From positions 17,594-81,593 of the forward strand of contig NZ_VUNM01000008.1 in assembly GCF_009695655.1 (NCBI RefSeq): 64,000 nt of DNA. The letters are read 5' to 3'. Origin of the DNA: Sharpea porci (GTDB lineage Bacteria > Bacillota_I > Bacilli_A > Erysipelotrichales > Coprobacillaceae). Every line of letters begins with the position of its first letter. The first letter of the stretch is position 1. The translations under genes were made by a program, and so were the position numbers. This document shows, piece after piece, positions 1-8,536 of the stretch. Below the pieces are notes generated by a model. It had not been told where the DNA came from, searched no databases, and saw only the letters and a list, made by a program, of their open reading frames with translations.

Positions 1-329
1 ATATGAAGGAGTGATGCGCAAGCAAAGATTGCATCAAAGCTATTATAGAGCTCTTCATGTTTAATAATATCAAGTGCATCTATATTCAGCTTATTTACAT
101 TCTTGGGAACATTATTGAGGAAGGCTTTAACTGGGTCTAAGGCTGTTACGTTGTAGTTATTGATAAAATGCTTTGTATCACGACCTGAACCACATCCTAA
201 ATCTAGGATATGTGCATGAGGTTGAAGATATTTTTCAAACATCTCATATGTTTTTGTCATATTCGTATTTATTGTTTTTTTACTATATTCTAAAGCATGT
301 TCTTTATAGTATTGAAGGGTCTTATTCAT
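1..329 (-). CDS. SAM-dependent class I methyltransferase (partial)
   Basis: The reading frame starts at 329 and runs off the left edge. The N-terminal part contains the SAM-binding motif I, LDLGCGSGRD, at about residues 44-53, followed by a region ending in an ALD motif that fits motif II, so this is a Rossmann-fold methyltransferase; the substrate cannot be read. The ATG follows the helicase stop codon by a single base, and its ribosome binding site (AAAGGTGG) lies inside the last codons of the helicase gene, so the two are translationally coupled. The C-terminus lies outside the window. Confidence 0.8.
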   Translation of the reverse strand, partial: MNKTLQYYKEHALEYSKKTINTNMTKTYEMFEKYLQPHAHILDLGCGSGRDTKHFINNYNVTALDPVKAFLNNVPKNVNKLNIDALDIIKHEELYNSFDAIFACASLLH

Positions 330-330
330 T

Positions 331-2820
331 TTATAAACCACCTTTATCTTGATAATAGTCTTCTAGGAAGTGTTGTTCTTTGTTTTTTATGCGCTCTTTA
401 TAAGCACTGTCCATCTGTGACCAAAGTGTAGGATTAAATTCAACAATATTGAGATCCTTAGAGTACATGACAAAACGCTTACGTTCAAACTTTTCAAATG
501 GGTTATCTAGAAGACTTTTTTTGATCTTTGTGTCGTTATTTAAATAGTCTAGAGTATAGGCACAGTTCGCTTTATCGACAGGAAGTTGTCTATTTATACG
601 ATTGAGATAGAATTGTCTATATTCTTCGACAAGTGCATCGAGGTGTACTTCACCTTCTTTATCTGCCAATTTCAACATCGCCAGCATGAAGACAAGTTTA
701 AATGAGAAGGTTAATGTATTCTCGTCAATAAAGTCTTCAAAGTCTTGTAAGAGTGTTTCATCATTATGTATTTTAAGATGCTTATCTGTACGTATATGTT
801 CAATATCACTTGGGGAAAAATAAGGCATGATACGATTACCAATCGGTAAAGCTAAAGATGAATATTCTTTATGACTTCTCACCCATGATCTTAATGTTTG
901 TGTACCAATATATAGTTCTCTAGCTGCCTGTTCGAGAGAAAGATAGTCTTTGTATTTCTCTTCAAATGTCTGTATATTAACTTCCTTCATAGCGATTTCC
1001 TGCTCAGATAAACCAAGAATCTTTAAATAGTCATTATTTGTCTTTTTTAGACCCATAAATGGTGAGTAAGTAGAGAGATGGAAGAGGGAATTGAAATTCC
1101 AGGGTGTTAGTTTTCCTTCATAATTATCCACTACATCAATCACATACAGACATTCTTTACCAGGATAATGACGAACACCACGCCCTAATTGTTGGAGATA
1201 AAGGACTTTGGATAAAGTAGGCCTTGCCATTACAACGATTTCTGTTTGAGGCGAATCCCAGCCTTCACTGATTTGTTGGCAGGAAGTGAGAAATTGTATT
1301 TTCTTGTTTTTATAGTCTTCAAAGATCTGGTCATTGTCCTTATTTCCACCATAGACAGCTCTTGTAGTTAAGCCCGCATTATTAAACATCTCTGCAATCT
1401 TCTTGGCATGTTGGATATTGACACAAAAGACAATCCCTTGTTTATAGAAATTATCTCTAGGCGCAAAGTACTTTTTGATAGTTTTGGTAATCAATTCATT
1501 TCTTGAATCAATAACCAAACTTCTTTCCAAATCAGCATAATTATAATCTTTACCATTATATCTCACTTCACTAAGATTAATATTACTTTCTACTCTAAAA
1601 CACCGAATGTTGGTAATGATATTCTTCTTAACAGCTTCTTCTAAAGACATATATTTATCATATTCACCAAATATTTCTTGAAGCTTCTTCATATCTAAAC
1701 GTTCATCAGTAGCAGTTAAACCAATAAGATACTTTGGCTCAAAATATGTCAATGTCTTATGACAATTCACTGCTTGAGCATGATGTGCTTCATCAAAACA
1801 AATATAATCATAATAATCACTAGGTAAGCTATTTCTTGATATAAATGTCTTATTATAATATTCAATAGTTATATCAAGAGGATAATGGATATCTTGAACT
1901 CTATTTTCCCAGTCTTCTTTGACTCTTTGAGAAGGCACCATAATCAGTACTTTATGGATCTTTCCTTCACTTGCTAGATTATTAAGATCTTCTAGGACAA
2001 TCTGTGATTTGCCTGTTCCTGTTGGTAGTACAACAAGTGCGGTCGTATCACCATTAGCACGATGTTCCTTGAGTTCCTCAAGTATTGTTTCTTGGTGTTC
2101 ATAGAGATGGACTTTACGTTTTTCTTTAATGAGGGTTGTAGGCTTAAAATGGGAAGACTTGCCAAAGTAATGCTTAATACGCTCAATAACACTATTCTTA
2201 AATATCAGATTTTCAGCTGAAAAACGATAAACTTTATAATGATATAAAGTAAGCGTATTTTGTTTCTCTAACTGTCTTGCATATTGTTCATTTCCAATAA
2301 TCACAGGATGGTGATAAGTCACACCATTCTCTTCAATCGCAATATTGCCATTATCTCTTTCTAAGACATAATCAATAGAACCGGTATGACCATTATTGAG
2401 AGACACAGGCACCTCTTTACTTAAATAAGCTAAAGCATCATTCCCATAAATATCCGTAAACACATCTTCAAACTTCTTCTCTAAAGGTGTGTTATCTACA
2501 TGCCCTTTAGAAAATGCATTACCCTTATCTTCTAATTGAATATCATCAACCTTCTTATTAAGCCATTCTTCTATCTGGGAATAAACACTTTCATCGATCT
2601 TATTAAAACGATAAAGCTTATCATATAAATCTACATATTTATTCTGCATCTCACAATACTTAGAATAATCAAATATATGATCACCAATCTTCTCACAAAG
2701 ATTATCATCAATAATTACACAAACATGATCATGTTCATAAACATAAGAATGATGACCATCATCATATCTATAATCTTCTACTTCATGAAGTTTTAAAGCC
2801 CTTAATCTTTCCTTATCCAT
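331..2820 (-). CDS. Superfamily 2 DEAD/DEAH-type helicase with N-terminal nuclease-like domain
   Basis: An 829-aa protein. Residues about 110-215 look like a DUF559/Vsr-type PD-(D/E)XK fold: a SIDYV strand near 148-152 and AIEENG near 161-166 supply candidate acidic residues. The helicase core follows: Walker A PTGTGKS at 266-272, DEAH at 343-346, a TATD motif III at 369-372, a second RecA lobe, and motif VI QQLGRGVR at 543-550. A HTH-like segment (LSLEQAARELYIGTQTLRSW) follows near 627-646. The start has a good AGGAG seven bases upstream. The gene is coupled to a methyltransferase downstream. Helicase plus nuclease plus methyltransferase suggests DNA repair or defence, but no specific system is recognised; whether the nuclease-like domain is active is unknown. 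Confidence 0.8.
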   Translation of the reverse strand: MDKERLRALKLHEVEDYRYDDGHHSYVYEHDHVCVIIDDNLCEKIGDHIFDYSKYCEMQNKYVDLYDKLYRFNKIDESVYSQIEEWLNKKVDDIQLEDKGNAFSKGHVDNTPLEKKFEDVFTDIYGNDALAYLSKEVPVSLNNGHTGSIDYVLERDNGNIAIEENGVTYHHPVIIGNEQYARQLEKQNTLTLYHYKVYRFSAENLIFKNSVIERIKHYFGKSSHFKPTTLIKEKRKVHLYEHQETILEELKEHRANGDTTALVVLPTGTGKSQIVLEDLNNLASEGKIHKVLIMVPSQRVKEDWENRVQDIHYPLDITIEYYNKTFISRNSLPSDYYDYICFDEAHHAQAVNCHKTLTYFEPKYLIGLTATDERLDMKKLQEIFGEYDKYMSLEEAVKKNIITNIRCFRVESNINLSEVRYNGKDYNYADLERSLVIDSRNELITKTIKKYFAPRDNFYKQGIVFCVNIQHAKKIAEMFNNAGLTTRAVYGGNKDNDQIFEDYKNKKIQFLTSCQQISEGWDSPQTEIVVMARPTLSKVLYLQQLGRGVRHYPGKECLYVIDVVDNYEGKLTPWNFNSLFHLSTYSPFMGLKKTNNDYLKILGLSEQEIAMKEVNIQTFEEKYKDYLSLEQAARELYIGTQTLRSWVRSHKEYSSLALPIGNRIMPYFSPSDIEHIRTDKHLKIHNDETLLQDFEDFIDENTLTFSFKLVFMLAMLKLADKEGEVHLDALVEEYRQFYLNRINRQLPVDKANCAYTLDYLNNDTKIKKSLLDNPFEKFERKRFVMYSKDLNIVEFNPTLWSQMDSAYKERIKNKEQHFLEDYYQDKGGL

Positions 2821-3080
2821 ACACTACTCCTATGAACTTATTCTATCATACTGTGAATGAGGTAAGAAGAAAACACCGTCCAGTTAGGAAATGCATATTA
2901 AACCTTATTATCTGATTGGTACAATTATCAATCTGTCGATAATGAAACATAGAATGTATTAGATGTTATTTGTAAGTGAATTAAATTAAAACGATGGTTT
3001 GTATTTGAGCTTGAATTGGAATTTTTGTAAAAACTGATGAGAATGATTATAGACATTAGATGTGATTATATGTTGTTAAC

Positions 3081-3120
3081 ACATACTATAGTTTATGTTA
3101 ATATACAAACTATAGTATGT
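3081..3120. repeat. Long palindrome, copy 1 (ACATACTATAGTTT arms)
   Basis: Perfect 14-bp inverted arms, ACATACTATAGTTT and its complement, are separated by a 12-bp spacer. The same arms recur at 8345-8389 with an unrelated spacer, so this is a repeated site rather than a chance hairpin. It lies about 90 bp upstream of the promoter of the SprT-like gene. A regulator operator or a small mobile-element relic are both possible. The rest of 2821-3080 shows nothing recognisable apart from the helicase ribosome binding site at its edge. Confidence 0.7.
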
Positions 3121-3210
3121 ATTTCTAATTAGAGTTAGTTGTGTTTCACTGGTGAAACAATATGGAGTGGAGATGATGATAGGTTGTTTGTTGTTGAAAT
3201 TCATGACTAT

Positions 3211-3239
3211 TTGCATTTTTATGACAATAGTGTTATAAT
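3211..3239 (+). promoter_or_regulatory. Sigma-A type promoter
   Basis: TTGCAT (3211-3216), a 17-bp spacer and a perfect TATAAT (3234-3239). The predicted start near 3246 leaves only about 20 nt before the hairpin at 3268-3301, so the SprT-like gene would be transcribed through that hairpin. Confidence 0.7.
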
Positions 3240-3267
3240 ATAGACAACAAAAGAAGAAAGAACACGT

Positions 3268-3301
3268 AAAAAGGCGATCAGATATATTCTGGTCGCTTTT
3301 T
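3268..3301 (+). terminator. Leader hairpin with T-run before the SprT-like gene
   Basis: AAAAAGGCGATCAG pairs with CTGGTCGCTTTTT (one bulge, one G-T pair), ending in a T-run. It sits between the promoter and the AGGAGG of the next gene, so it may act as a leader attenuator. Its loop and stem resemble the terminator at 9028-9058. Confidence 0.65.
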
Positions 3302-3319
3302 ACTTAGGAGGAAAAAATT

Positions 3320-4003
3320 ATGTTAAGTGATTATGCAAGAACAACACCTATTTTTAAAATTAATCAACCATTAAGGGAAATTTATCCAGAAATGCATGAT
3401 ATTAGAAGCCTTTTAGTAAAAGCATATGACATTATTGAAGAATGCCTTACTCCTGAAGGTATTTATACAAAGGAACCATTGGATTTAGAAAATTTACCGT
3501 TTTTTATTGGTGATCAAGAATATACAAGGAATAGAACATCCATTTATGCATATTGTCATTTTGAAAGTGAATATTTTCAAAATCATGTGATTAAATATCC
3601 TCAATACATATTTATTAATCGTTATTTATTGGAAAATACTGTAGATGAAAATGTGTGTTTAGGGATATTGATTCATGAAATCTTACATGCGACGATCTAT
3701 GATGTGGATAACTATAGTTATGACGATAATGGAAATATAATAGGAGCACATCATGGAATATGGAGGGAAAGGGCAAATCTTATTCATAGTTGTTATCCGG
3801 ATATTGATGTTCTTTTTGATTATTCGGAAGATGAACTCTATGAGCATGGTGTAAATCGTCATTCGTGTTCGCAAGTCATGTTTGCCTATAGTAATACTAA
3901 AAGTGTTGATGATTACATATTTATTGATGATCGCTTTTACCATATAAGGGATCATATTAAGGCGTTTGTTGAGAGTATTGGCATGAGTGATATGTTGAAA
4001 TAA
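3320..4003 (+). CDS. SprT-like zinc metallopeptidase-domain protein
   Basis: A 227-aa soluble protein. The zincin motif HEILH lies at residues 119-123, and a second conserved block, AHHGIWRERA, at about 143-152 supplies the third zinc ligand, as in SprT/SprT-like proteins where HExxH is followed by an H-G-x-x-W/F stretch. No signal peptide or membrane segment is visible. It has a strong AGGAGG site at 3306-3311 and precedes a 96-aa hypothetical gene by 20 bp, probably as an operon. Sequence outside the zincin core is not recognised, so the substrate is unknown. SprT proteins in general act in the cytoplasm, some on DNA-protein crosslinks; that role is not shown here. Confidence 0.6.
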   Translation: MLSDYARTTPIFKINQPLREIYPEMHDIRSLLVKAYDIIEECLTPEGIYTKEPLDLENLPFFIGDQEYTRNRTSIYAYCHFESEYFQNHVIKYPQYIFINRYLLENTVDENVCLGILIHEILHATIYDVDNYSYDDNGNIIGAHHGIWRERANLIHSCYPDIDVLFDYSEDELYEHGVNRHSCSQVMFAYSNTKSVDDYIFIDDRFYHIRDHIKAFVESIGMSDMLK

Positions 4004-4023
4004 TATGGGGGAGATGAAGAAAA

Positions 4024-4314
4024 ATGATTACAAGACGTAAATGGTTTGAAATCTACGAGGGAAAGTATTTAAGACCCAAAGCAATCATACCAATAAATGA
4101 TGAAAAGAAGTTATATATCATGACTATAGACAAAAATAAAGTAGTTGTTATTGAGAAATATGATGGTTATGAGATAGAAGATAGGGATGTTCATTTACAT
4201 AAACTGGATTATACATATGATTGTGTTGGTGAAAATGAATATGAAATTAATTTCTTTATTGTTTATCGAAAGAAGAGATACTTTCTAAGAGATTATTTTG
4301 AAAAGAAAGAATAA
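4024..4314 (+). CDS. Hypothetical protein, 96 aa
   Basis: Not recognised. A small protein rich in charged and aromatic residues with alternating hydrophobic stretches that suggest a beta-rich fold; no membrane segment, cysteine motif or signal peptide is visible. It follows the SprT-like gene by 20 bp behind a GGGGGAGATG ribosome binding site, so the two are likely cotranscribed. The frame is free of stop codons and uses the same codons as its neighbour, which supports it being real. Confidence 0.6.
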   Translation: MITRRKWFEIYEGKYLRPKAIIPINDEKKLYIMTIDKNKVVVIEKYDGYEIEDRDVHLHKLDYTYDCVGENEYEINFFIVYRKKRYFLRDYFEKKE

Positions 4315-4431
4315 TCATGAATTATGGTTGTTAAAGAAGAGATTGTGTCTTCGGTTAGTGTGATGACTATATTCTGTATTAACGATTATTCTTATGAAAG
4401 AAGTAGAAATGAGACTAAAACATGAATTTAT

Positions 4432-4469
4432 TATCCATAGTAACTCTTGTTGCTATGGATATTTTCATT
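4432..4469 (+). terminator. Weak hairpin terminator
   Basis: ATCCATAG (4433-4440) and CTATGGAT (4453-4460) form an 8-bp stem followed by ATTTTCATTT. It would end the SprT-like operon. The T-run is interrupted, so efficiency is uncertain. Confidence 0.5.
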
Positions 4470-4472
4470 TGA

Positions 4473-4517
4473 CTGAAAATAGTTTCAGAAAAAACGCACT
4501 ATTTACAAGCGCTTTCA
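4473..4517 (+). promoter_or_regulatory. Candidate RpiR operator and cre site upstream of nanE
   Basis: A short dyad, CTGAAA-ATAG-TTTCAG (4473-4488), is followed by TACAAGCGCTTTCA (4504-4517), which matches the catabolite-response consensus TGWAANCGNTNWCA at all but two positions. Both lie upstream of an amino-sugar PTS operon that also encodes an RpiR-type regulator, so autoregulation plus CcpA control is plausible. Both assignments are inference. Confidence 0.4.
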
Positions 4518-4626
4518 TATTAAAACTGAAAATATATTCTAAATATACTTTGCTTATTGATGTGATATAGAGATCGATTATTATTGAACTATAAGATAAG
4601 TGTACATAAGTCTTAAGTCTAAAATG

Positions 4627-4660
4627 AGGAGGAAGGTATTGTGGTTGCTTTCTAAGCAAC
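4627..4660 (+). promoter_or_regulatory. nanE leader: strong RBS, GTG mini-frame and hairpin
   Basis: An AGGAGG at 4627-4632 lies 50 bp before nanE, but it is correctly spaced only for a GTG at 4641 that stops after four codons. A perfect 7-bp hairpin, GTTGCTT/AAGCAAC (4644-4660), overlaps this mini-frame. nanE itself has only a weak GAAGAGAAA before its ATG. The arrangement could couple or limit nanE translation. Confidence 0.35.
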
Positions 4661-4681
4661 ACGGAATATATCGAAGAGAAA

Positions 4682-5353
4682 ATGTTAGAAGAATTAAAGG
4701 GAAAACTTATTGTATCCTGCCAAGCATTACCTGATGAACCTTTGCATTCAAGCTTTATCATGTCGAGAATGGCCTTGGCTGCTTTAGAAGGAGGTGCAGC
4801 AGGAATAAGAGCACAATCTAAAGAGGATATTTTAGAAATTCAAAAGACTGTCGATTTGCCTATTATTGGTATTGTCAAAAGAAATTATGATGATTCAGAT
4901 ATCTACATCACTCCAACAAAGAAAGAAATAGATGAATTATTAGAAACGAGAAGTGAAATTATTGCCCTAGATGCAACTTGCCGTAAACGTCCTCATGGAG
5001 AAAAAGTAAAAGATCTTGTGGCTTATATTCATGCGAATAATAGACTTGCGATGGCTGATTGTTCGACTTTTGAAGAATGTCTTGAAGCTGAAAAAATAGG
5101 GTTTGATATTGTTTCAACAACACTATGTGGTTATACACCATATTCAGCGAATATTGATGGCCCTAACTATGATCTTATTAAGAAATGTGTAGATGAATTA
5201 GATGTACCCGTTATTGCTGAAGGAAAGATACATTATCCAAATGAACTGAAAAAGGTCTTAAAAGAATGTCATGCCTATGCTGCAGTAGTAGGCGGTGCAA
5301 TCACAAGACCAAAAGAAATTACTGAAAGATTTGTGAAAGAAATTCAAGATTAA
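4682..5353 (+). CDS. nanE: N-acetylmannosamine-6-phosphate 2-epimerase
   Basis: A 223-aa TIM-barrel enzyme that converts ManNAc-6-phosphate to GlcNAc-6-phosphate in sialic acid and amino-sugar catabolism. The N-terminal block GKLIVSCQALPDEPLHSS is typical of NanE. Lys66 (IVKRNY) and Glu180 (VIAEGK) fall exactly at the catalytic positions described for the Clostridium perfringens enzyme. The length is standard. It is the first gene of an operon with a PTS permease and an RpiR regulator; no nanA or nanK is in the window, which suggests that the PTS itself delivers ManNAc-6-phosphate. Confidence 0.93.
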   Translation: MLEELKGKLIVSCQALPDEPLHSSFIMSRMALAALEGGAAGIRAQSKEDILEIQKTVDLPIIGIVKRNYDDSDIYITPTKKEIDELLETRSEIIALDATCRKRPHGEKVKDLVAYIHANNRLAMADCSTFEECLEAEKIGFDIVSTTLCGYTPYSANIDGPNYDLIKKCVDELDVPVIAEGKIHYPNELKKVLKECHAYAAVVGGAITRPKEITERFVKEIQD

Positions 5354-5465
5354 GTGAATAAATATGCAGTTTCAAAGGGGAATGAAATTTGAATAGTGTA
5401 CTAGTGGTTTAAGAAATAGCATATTTAGACAAATAAATGAACATGTAAAGAGGGAGGAAAAAAAT

Positions 5466-6974
5466 ATGTTCAAAAAGTTACAACAAATTGGTAAAGCTTT
5501 CATGTTACCTATTGCCATGTTACCTGCTGCTGGTTTGCTGCTAGGTATTGGTGGTGCCTTTAGTAGTAGTGCTACAATTGCTGCTTATCCTTTTTTAAAT
5601 ATTGGTTGGCTACAAACAATATTCAAAGTTATGAATGCAGCTGGTAGTATTGTCTTTTCTAACTTGTCACTACTTCTATGCGTTGGCTTATGTATTGGTT
5701 TAGCTAAGAAAGATAAAGGTGTAGCTGCTCTTGCGGGTGTTGTAGGTTATCTTGTTATGACTGGCACTACATCAGCTATTCTTGCGATTGCTAATCCTAA
5801 AGGAAATGCTATTGATACTGGTGTCATTGGTGCTCTTGTAATGGGATTAATTGCCGTTAATCTCCATAATAAATACCATGATATTCAATTACCTGATGTC
5901 TTAGGATTCTTTGGTGGATCTCGTTTTGTTCCTATTATTACTGTTGTTTGTGCTATTTTTGTAGGTGCTGCATTCTATATTGTTTGGCCACCAATTCAGC
6001 AATTATTATTGGCAGCTGGACATGCTATTTCATCTGCTGGTGTCATTGGTACTTTCTTCTATGGTTTCTTAATGAGATTGTGTGGGGCTGTTGGTTTGCA
6101 TCATATGATTTATCCAATGTTCTGGTATACAGAATTAGGTGGTGTTGAAAAGGTTGCTGGTAAAGAAGTAGTTGGTGCACAGAAAATCTTCTTTGCCCAG
6201 TTAGCAGATCCACATCATACTGGTTTATTTACATCAGGAACTAAATACTTTGCTGGACGTTTTGCTACAATGATGTTTGGTCTACCTGCTGCAGCTCTTG
6301 CTATGTATCATTCAGTTGATAAGTCAAAGAGAAAGAAATATGCAGGCTTATTCCTTGGTGTTGCATTAACATCATTTATTACTGGTATTACTGAACCTCT
6401 TGAATATATGTTCTTATTTGTATCACCTGTATTATATGTTGTTCATTCATTCTATGATGGTCTTTCATTCTTAGTAGCAGATTTATTAAAAATTCGTATT
6501 GGTAATACGTTCTCAGGTGGTTTCATTGATTTCTTCTTGTTTGGTATTATGCAAGGTAATGCTAAGACAAACTGGTTATTAGTTTTACCAGTAGGTGCTG
6601 CTTGGGCTTGCTTATATTATTTTACTTTTAGATTTGCGATTGCTAAATTCAATATTGCAACTCCAGGTAGAGGTGGAGATGATATTGTAGTCAATGAACC
6701 AACACCAAAAGAAAACAAAAATACAGAACTCGAAGAAAATGCTGTGAAGATTATTGAATATTTAGGTGGTGCTGATAATATTGAAGATGTAGATGCTTGT
6801 GCAACAAGATTACGTGTAGGCGTAAAAGATTCTAAAAAAGTACAAAAAGATAAATTTAAAACTTTAGGTGCTATTGGTGTCCTTGAAGTAGATAATGGTA
6901 TTCAAGCTATCTTTGGTGCAAAAGCAATACTCTATAAAACAGTTATTCTAGATTTATTAGGAATGGATGATTAA
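5466..6974 (+). CDS. PTS EIICB permease, glucose/N-acetylglucosamine family
   Basis: A 502-aa membrane permease that phosphorylates a sugar while importing it. The EIIC domain begins at the N-terminus (MFKKLQQIGKAFMLPIAMLP) and has about ten hydrophobic segments with a GITEPLEYMFLFV substrate-site block. A linker near residue 400-415 leads to an EIIB domain with the phosphocysteine Cys445 in DACATRLRV. No EIIA domain is attached, so a shared EIIA must serve it. The position between nanE and an RpiR gene points to ManNAc or GlcNAc as substrate; glucose cannot be excluded from sequence alone. Confidence 0.85.
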   Translation: MFKKLQQIGKAFMLPIAMLPAAGLLLGIGGAFSSSATIAAYPFLNIGWLQTIFKVMNAAGSIVFSNLSLLLCVGLCIGLAKKDKGVAALAGVVGYLVMTGTTSAILAIANPKGNAIDTGVIGALVMGLIAVNLHNKYHDIQLPDVLGFFGGSRFVPIITVVCAIFVGAAFYIVWPPIQQLLLAAGHAISSAGVIGTFFYGFLMRLCGAVGLHHMIYPMFWYTELGGVEKVAGKEVVGAQKIFFAQLADPHHTGLFTSGTKYFAGRFATMMFGLPAAALAMYHSVDKSKRKKYAGLFLGVALTSFITGITEPLEYMFLFVSPVLYVVHSFYDGLSFLVADLLKIRIGNTFSGGFIDFFLFGIMQGNAKTNWLLVLPVGAAWACLYYFTFRFAIAKFNIATPGRGGDDIVVNEPTPKENKNTELEENAVKIIEYLGGADNIEDVDACATRLRVGVKDSKKVQKDKFKTLGAIGVLEVDNGIQAIFGAKAILYKTVILDLLGMDD

Positions 6975-6992
6975 ATAAGGTAAGTAAAGTAA

Positions 6993-7790
6993 ATGTATAT
7001 TAATTCGATAATATCAAAACTTGTTGATCAATATGATGATTTCACAGAGACAGAGAAAATCATAGCTGATTATTTCTTAAAGAATAAGAAGATGGATGAT
7101 TTTTCAATAAGGAATATGAAAAGAAAAATCTTTGTGAGTGAGGCATCCTTGTCTAGGTTTGCCCAGAAAATAGGATTTAGAGGATACCGTGAATTTGTTT
7201 ATGAATACTCACGTATTTTTACAACCCCACAAGATAAAGATTATTCATCCTCTTCAGTAATCAATGTCTATGAACAAATACTGAATCGATTTAATACAAT
7301 TATCGATATCGATCAAATCAAACGTCTTATTCAATATTTCAAAGCTTATGATCATATACATGTTATTGGCATCGCAAGCTCCGGGTTAGCAGGCGAAGAA
7401 ATGAAAAGACGTTTTACAAGATTAGGTGTATTAATGGAGTCTTGTAGTGAAGGCGACTTGATGAAAATTCAATCATTACTCATGACACAACGAAATCTTG
7501 TTATTGGGATCAGTATCTCTGGTACGTCGGATGAAATTGTATTTGCGCTTAAACATGCTCATGAGCGTAAAGCTAGAACGGTATTGATTACAGGAAATAC
7601 TGAGAAAAAAGAATATGTTGATGAACTTGTATGTATTCCTGTTTTGGAAAATCTAGATACTGGTAATATCATTTCACCACAGTTTCCTGTTTTGGTATTT
7701 ATTGATTTACTTTATAATTCCTATCTCAACGAGAATCAAAACACATTAAAGCTACAGAAAGAAACAGTAGAAATACTGAAGGGGAAATAA
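6993..7790 (+). CDS. MurR/RpiR family transcriptional regulator
   Basis: A 265-aa cytoplasmic regulator. Residues 1-77 form the HTH_6 domain, with the recognition region VSEASLSRFAQKIGFRGYREF. A SIS sugar-phosphate-binding domain follows at about 105-240, including HVIGIASSGLAG and IGISISGTSDEI. This family senses phosphorylated sugars. Its place 18 bp after the PTS gene indicates that it controls this operon, with ManNAc-6-phosphate or GlcNAc-6-phosphate as a likely effector. The dyad at 4473-4488 is a candidate operator. Confidence 0.88.
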   Translation: MYINSIISKLVDQYDDFTETEKIIADYFLKNKKMDDFSIRNMKRKIFVSEASLSRFAQKIGFRGYREFVYEYSRIFTTPQDKDYSSSSVINVYEQILNRFNTIIDIDQIKRLIQYFKAYDHIHVIGIASSGLAGEEMKRRFTRLGVLMESCSEGDLMKIQSLLMTQRNLVIGISISGTSDEIVFALKHAHERKARTVLITGNTEKKEYVDELVCIPVLENLDTGNIISPQFPVLVFIDLLYNSYLNENQNTLKLQKETVEILKGK

Positions 7791-7791
7791 T

Positions 7792-8220
7792 ATGAAATTC
7801 GCATTCAAAAGATGGCTTTCAGCTTTGATAGATTATGTTATTACTGGCGGAGTCGTAAGTTTATTCTATTTTTGCGCTAACGTATTCTTTCTAGAAGGTA
7901 CAAGTTGGAAGGGAGAACTTATGTTGATATCAGCATTAATTAGTATTCTCTTCTTCACTTGTTATATTCCAACAGTACAAGGACAAACCATTGGTCAAAG
8001 ATTGATGAAAGTGAAAGTTGTAAACAAGAATAATACAAAGAGAACATATTTACAGAATTTTCTAAGAGAATGTGTTCTTAAATTTGCTTTAGGACCAGTA
8101 TTTCTTCTCTTTTCTATAGTCTATTTCATCATCAATAACGTCTTCTTACTTAAAGACATAAATGTAGAAATGCCCTACGATACACTTTTAAAAACAAAAG
8201 TATTAAATATGGCTTCATAA
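7792..8220 (+). CDS. RDD family membrane protein (paralogue 1)
   Basis: A 142-aa protein with three hydrophobic segments. The RDD signature is present: RWLSALIDYV near residues 7-16 and GQTIGQRLMKVKVV near 64-77. The ATG follows the rpiR stop by one base, with the ribosome binding site inside rpiR, so translation is coupled. A close paralogue of almost equal length is encoded at 10163-10594. The function of the family is poorly known; some members act in ion or osmolyte transport. Why it is in an amino-sugar operon is unclear. Confidence 0.8.
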   Translation: MKFAFKRWLSALIDYVITGGVVSLFYFCANVFFLEGTSWKGELMLISALISILFFTCYIPTVQGQTIGQRLMKVKVVNKNNTKRTYLQNFLRECVLKFALGPVFLLFSIVYFIINNVFLLKDINVEMPYDTLLKTKVLNMAS

Positions 8221-8229
8221 CTATGACTT

Positions 8230-8284
8230 AGCACTATCAAGTGACCTCTTACAACAGGTAAGGGTCACGAGATAGTGCTTTTTA
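8230..8284 (+). terminator. Strong nested terminator of the nanE operon
   Basis: AGCACTATC (8230-8238) pairs with GATAGTGCT (8271-8279), enclosing GTGACC/GGTCAC and CTTAC/GTAAG. The long stem is followed by a TTTTTAT run. It closes nanE-PTS-rpiR-RDD. Confidence 0.9.
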
Positions 8285-8344
8285 TATACCAACTCATTTC
8301 CAATAAGATATCTTTACATCATATTTATGCTTTTTGATGTAGCG

Positions 8345-8389
8345 AATACATACTATAGTTGTTATAAAAAATAAACTATAGTATGTATT
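8345..8389. repeat. Long palindrome, copy 2 (AATACATACTATAGTT arms)
   Basis: Perfect 16-bp arms, AATACATACTATAGTT and its complement, are separated by a 13-bp spacer. The core matches the palindrome at 3081-3120, whereas the spacer differs. It lies about 150 bp upstream of the DUF5684-type gene; the remaining bases of 8390-8536 show no other clear signal. Confidence 0.7.
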
Positions 8390-8536
8390 TGGATGTGAAG
8401 TATATGTGTTTTGTACTATTGATTATTAGAAGCTTAGTATTGAAATATGATCGTCAGTAGCTCTTTCATGATGTTGATTGTTTAATAGATTTAACATGTT
8501 GTTTATTATAAAATATAGGAAAGGGGGAATGTATTT

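Noticed and set aside
4465..4761. 98-codon minus-strand frame upstream of nanE
   Set aside because: It covers the nanE leader and start, has no ribosome binding site and resembles no family.
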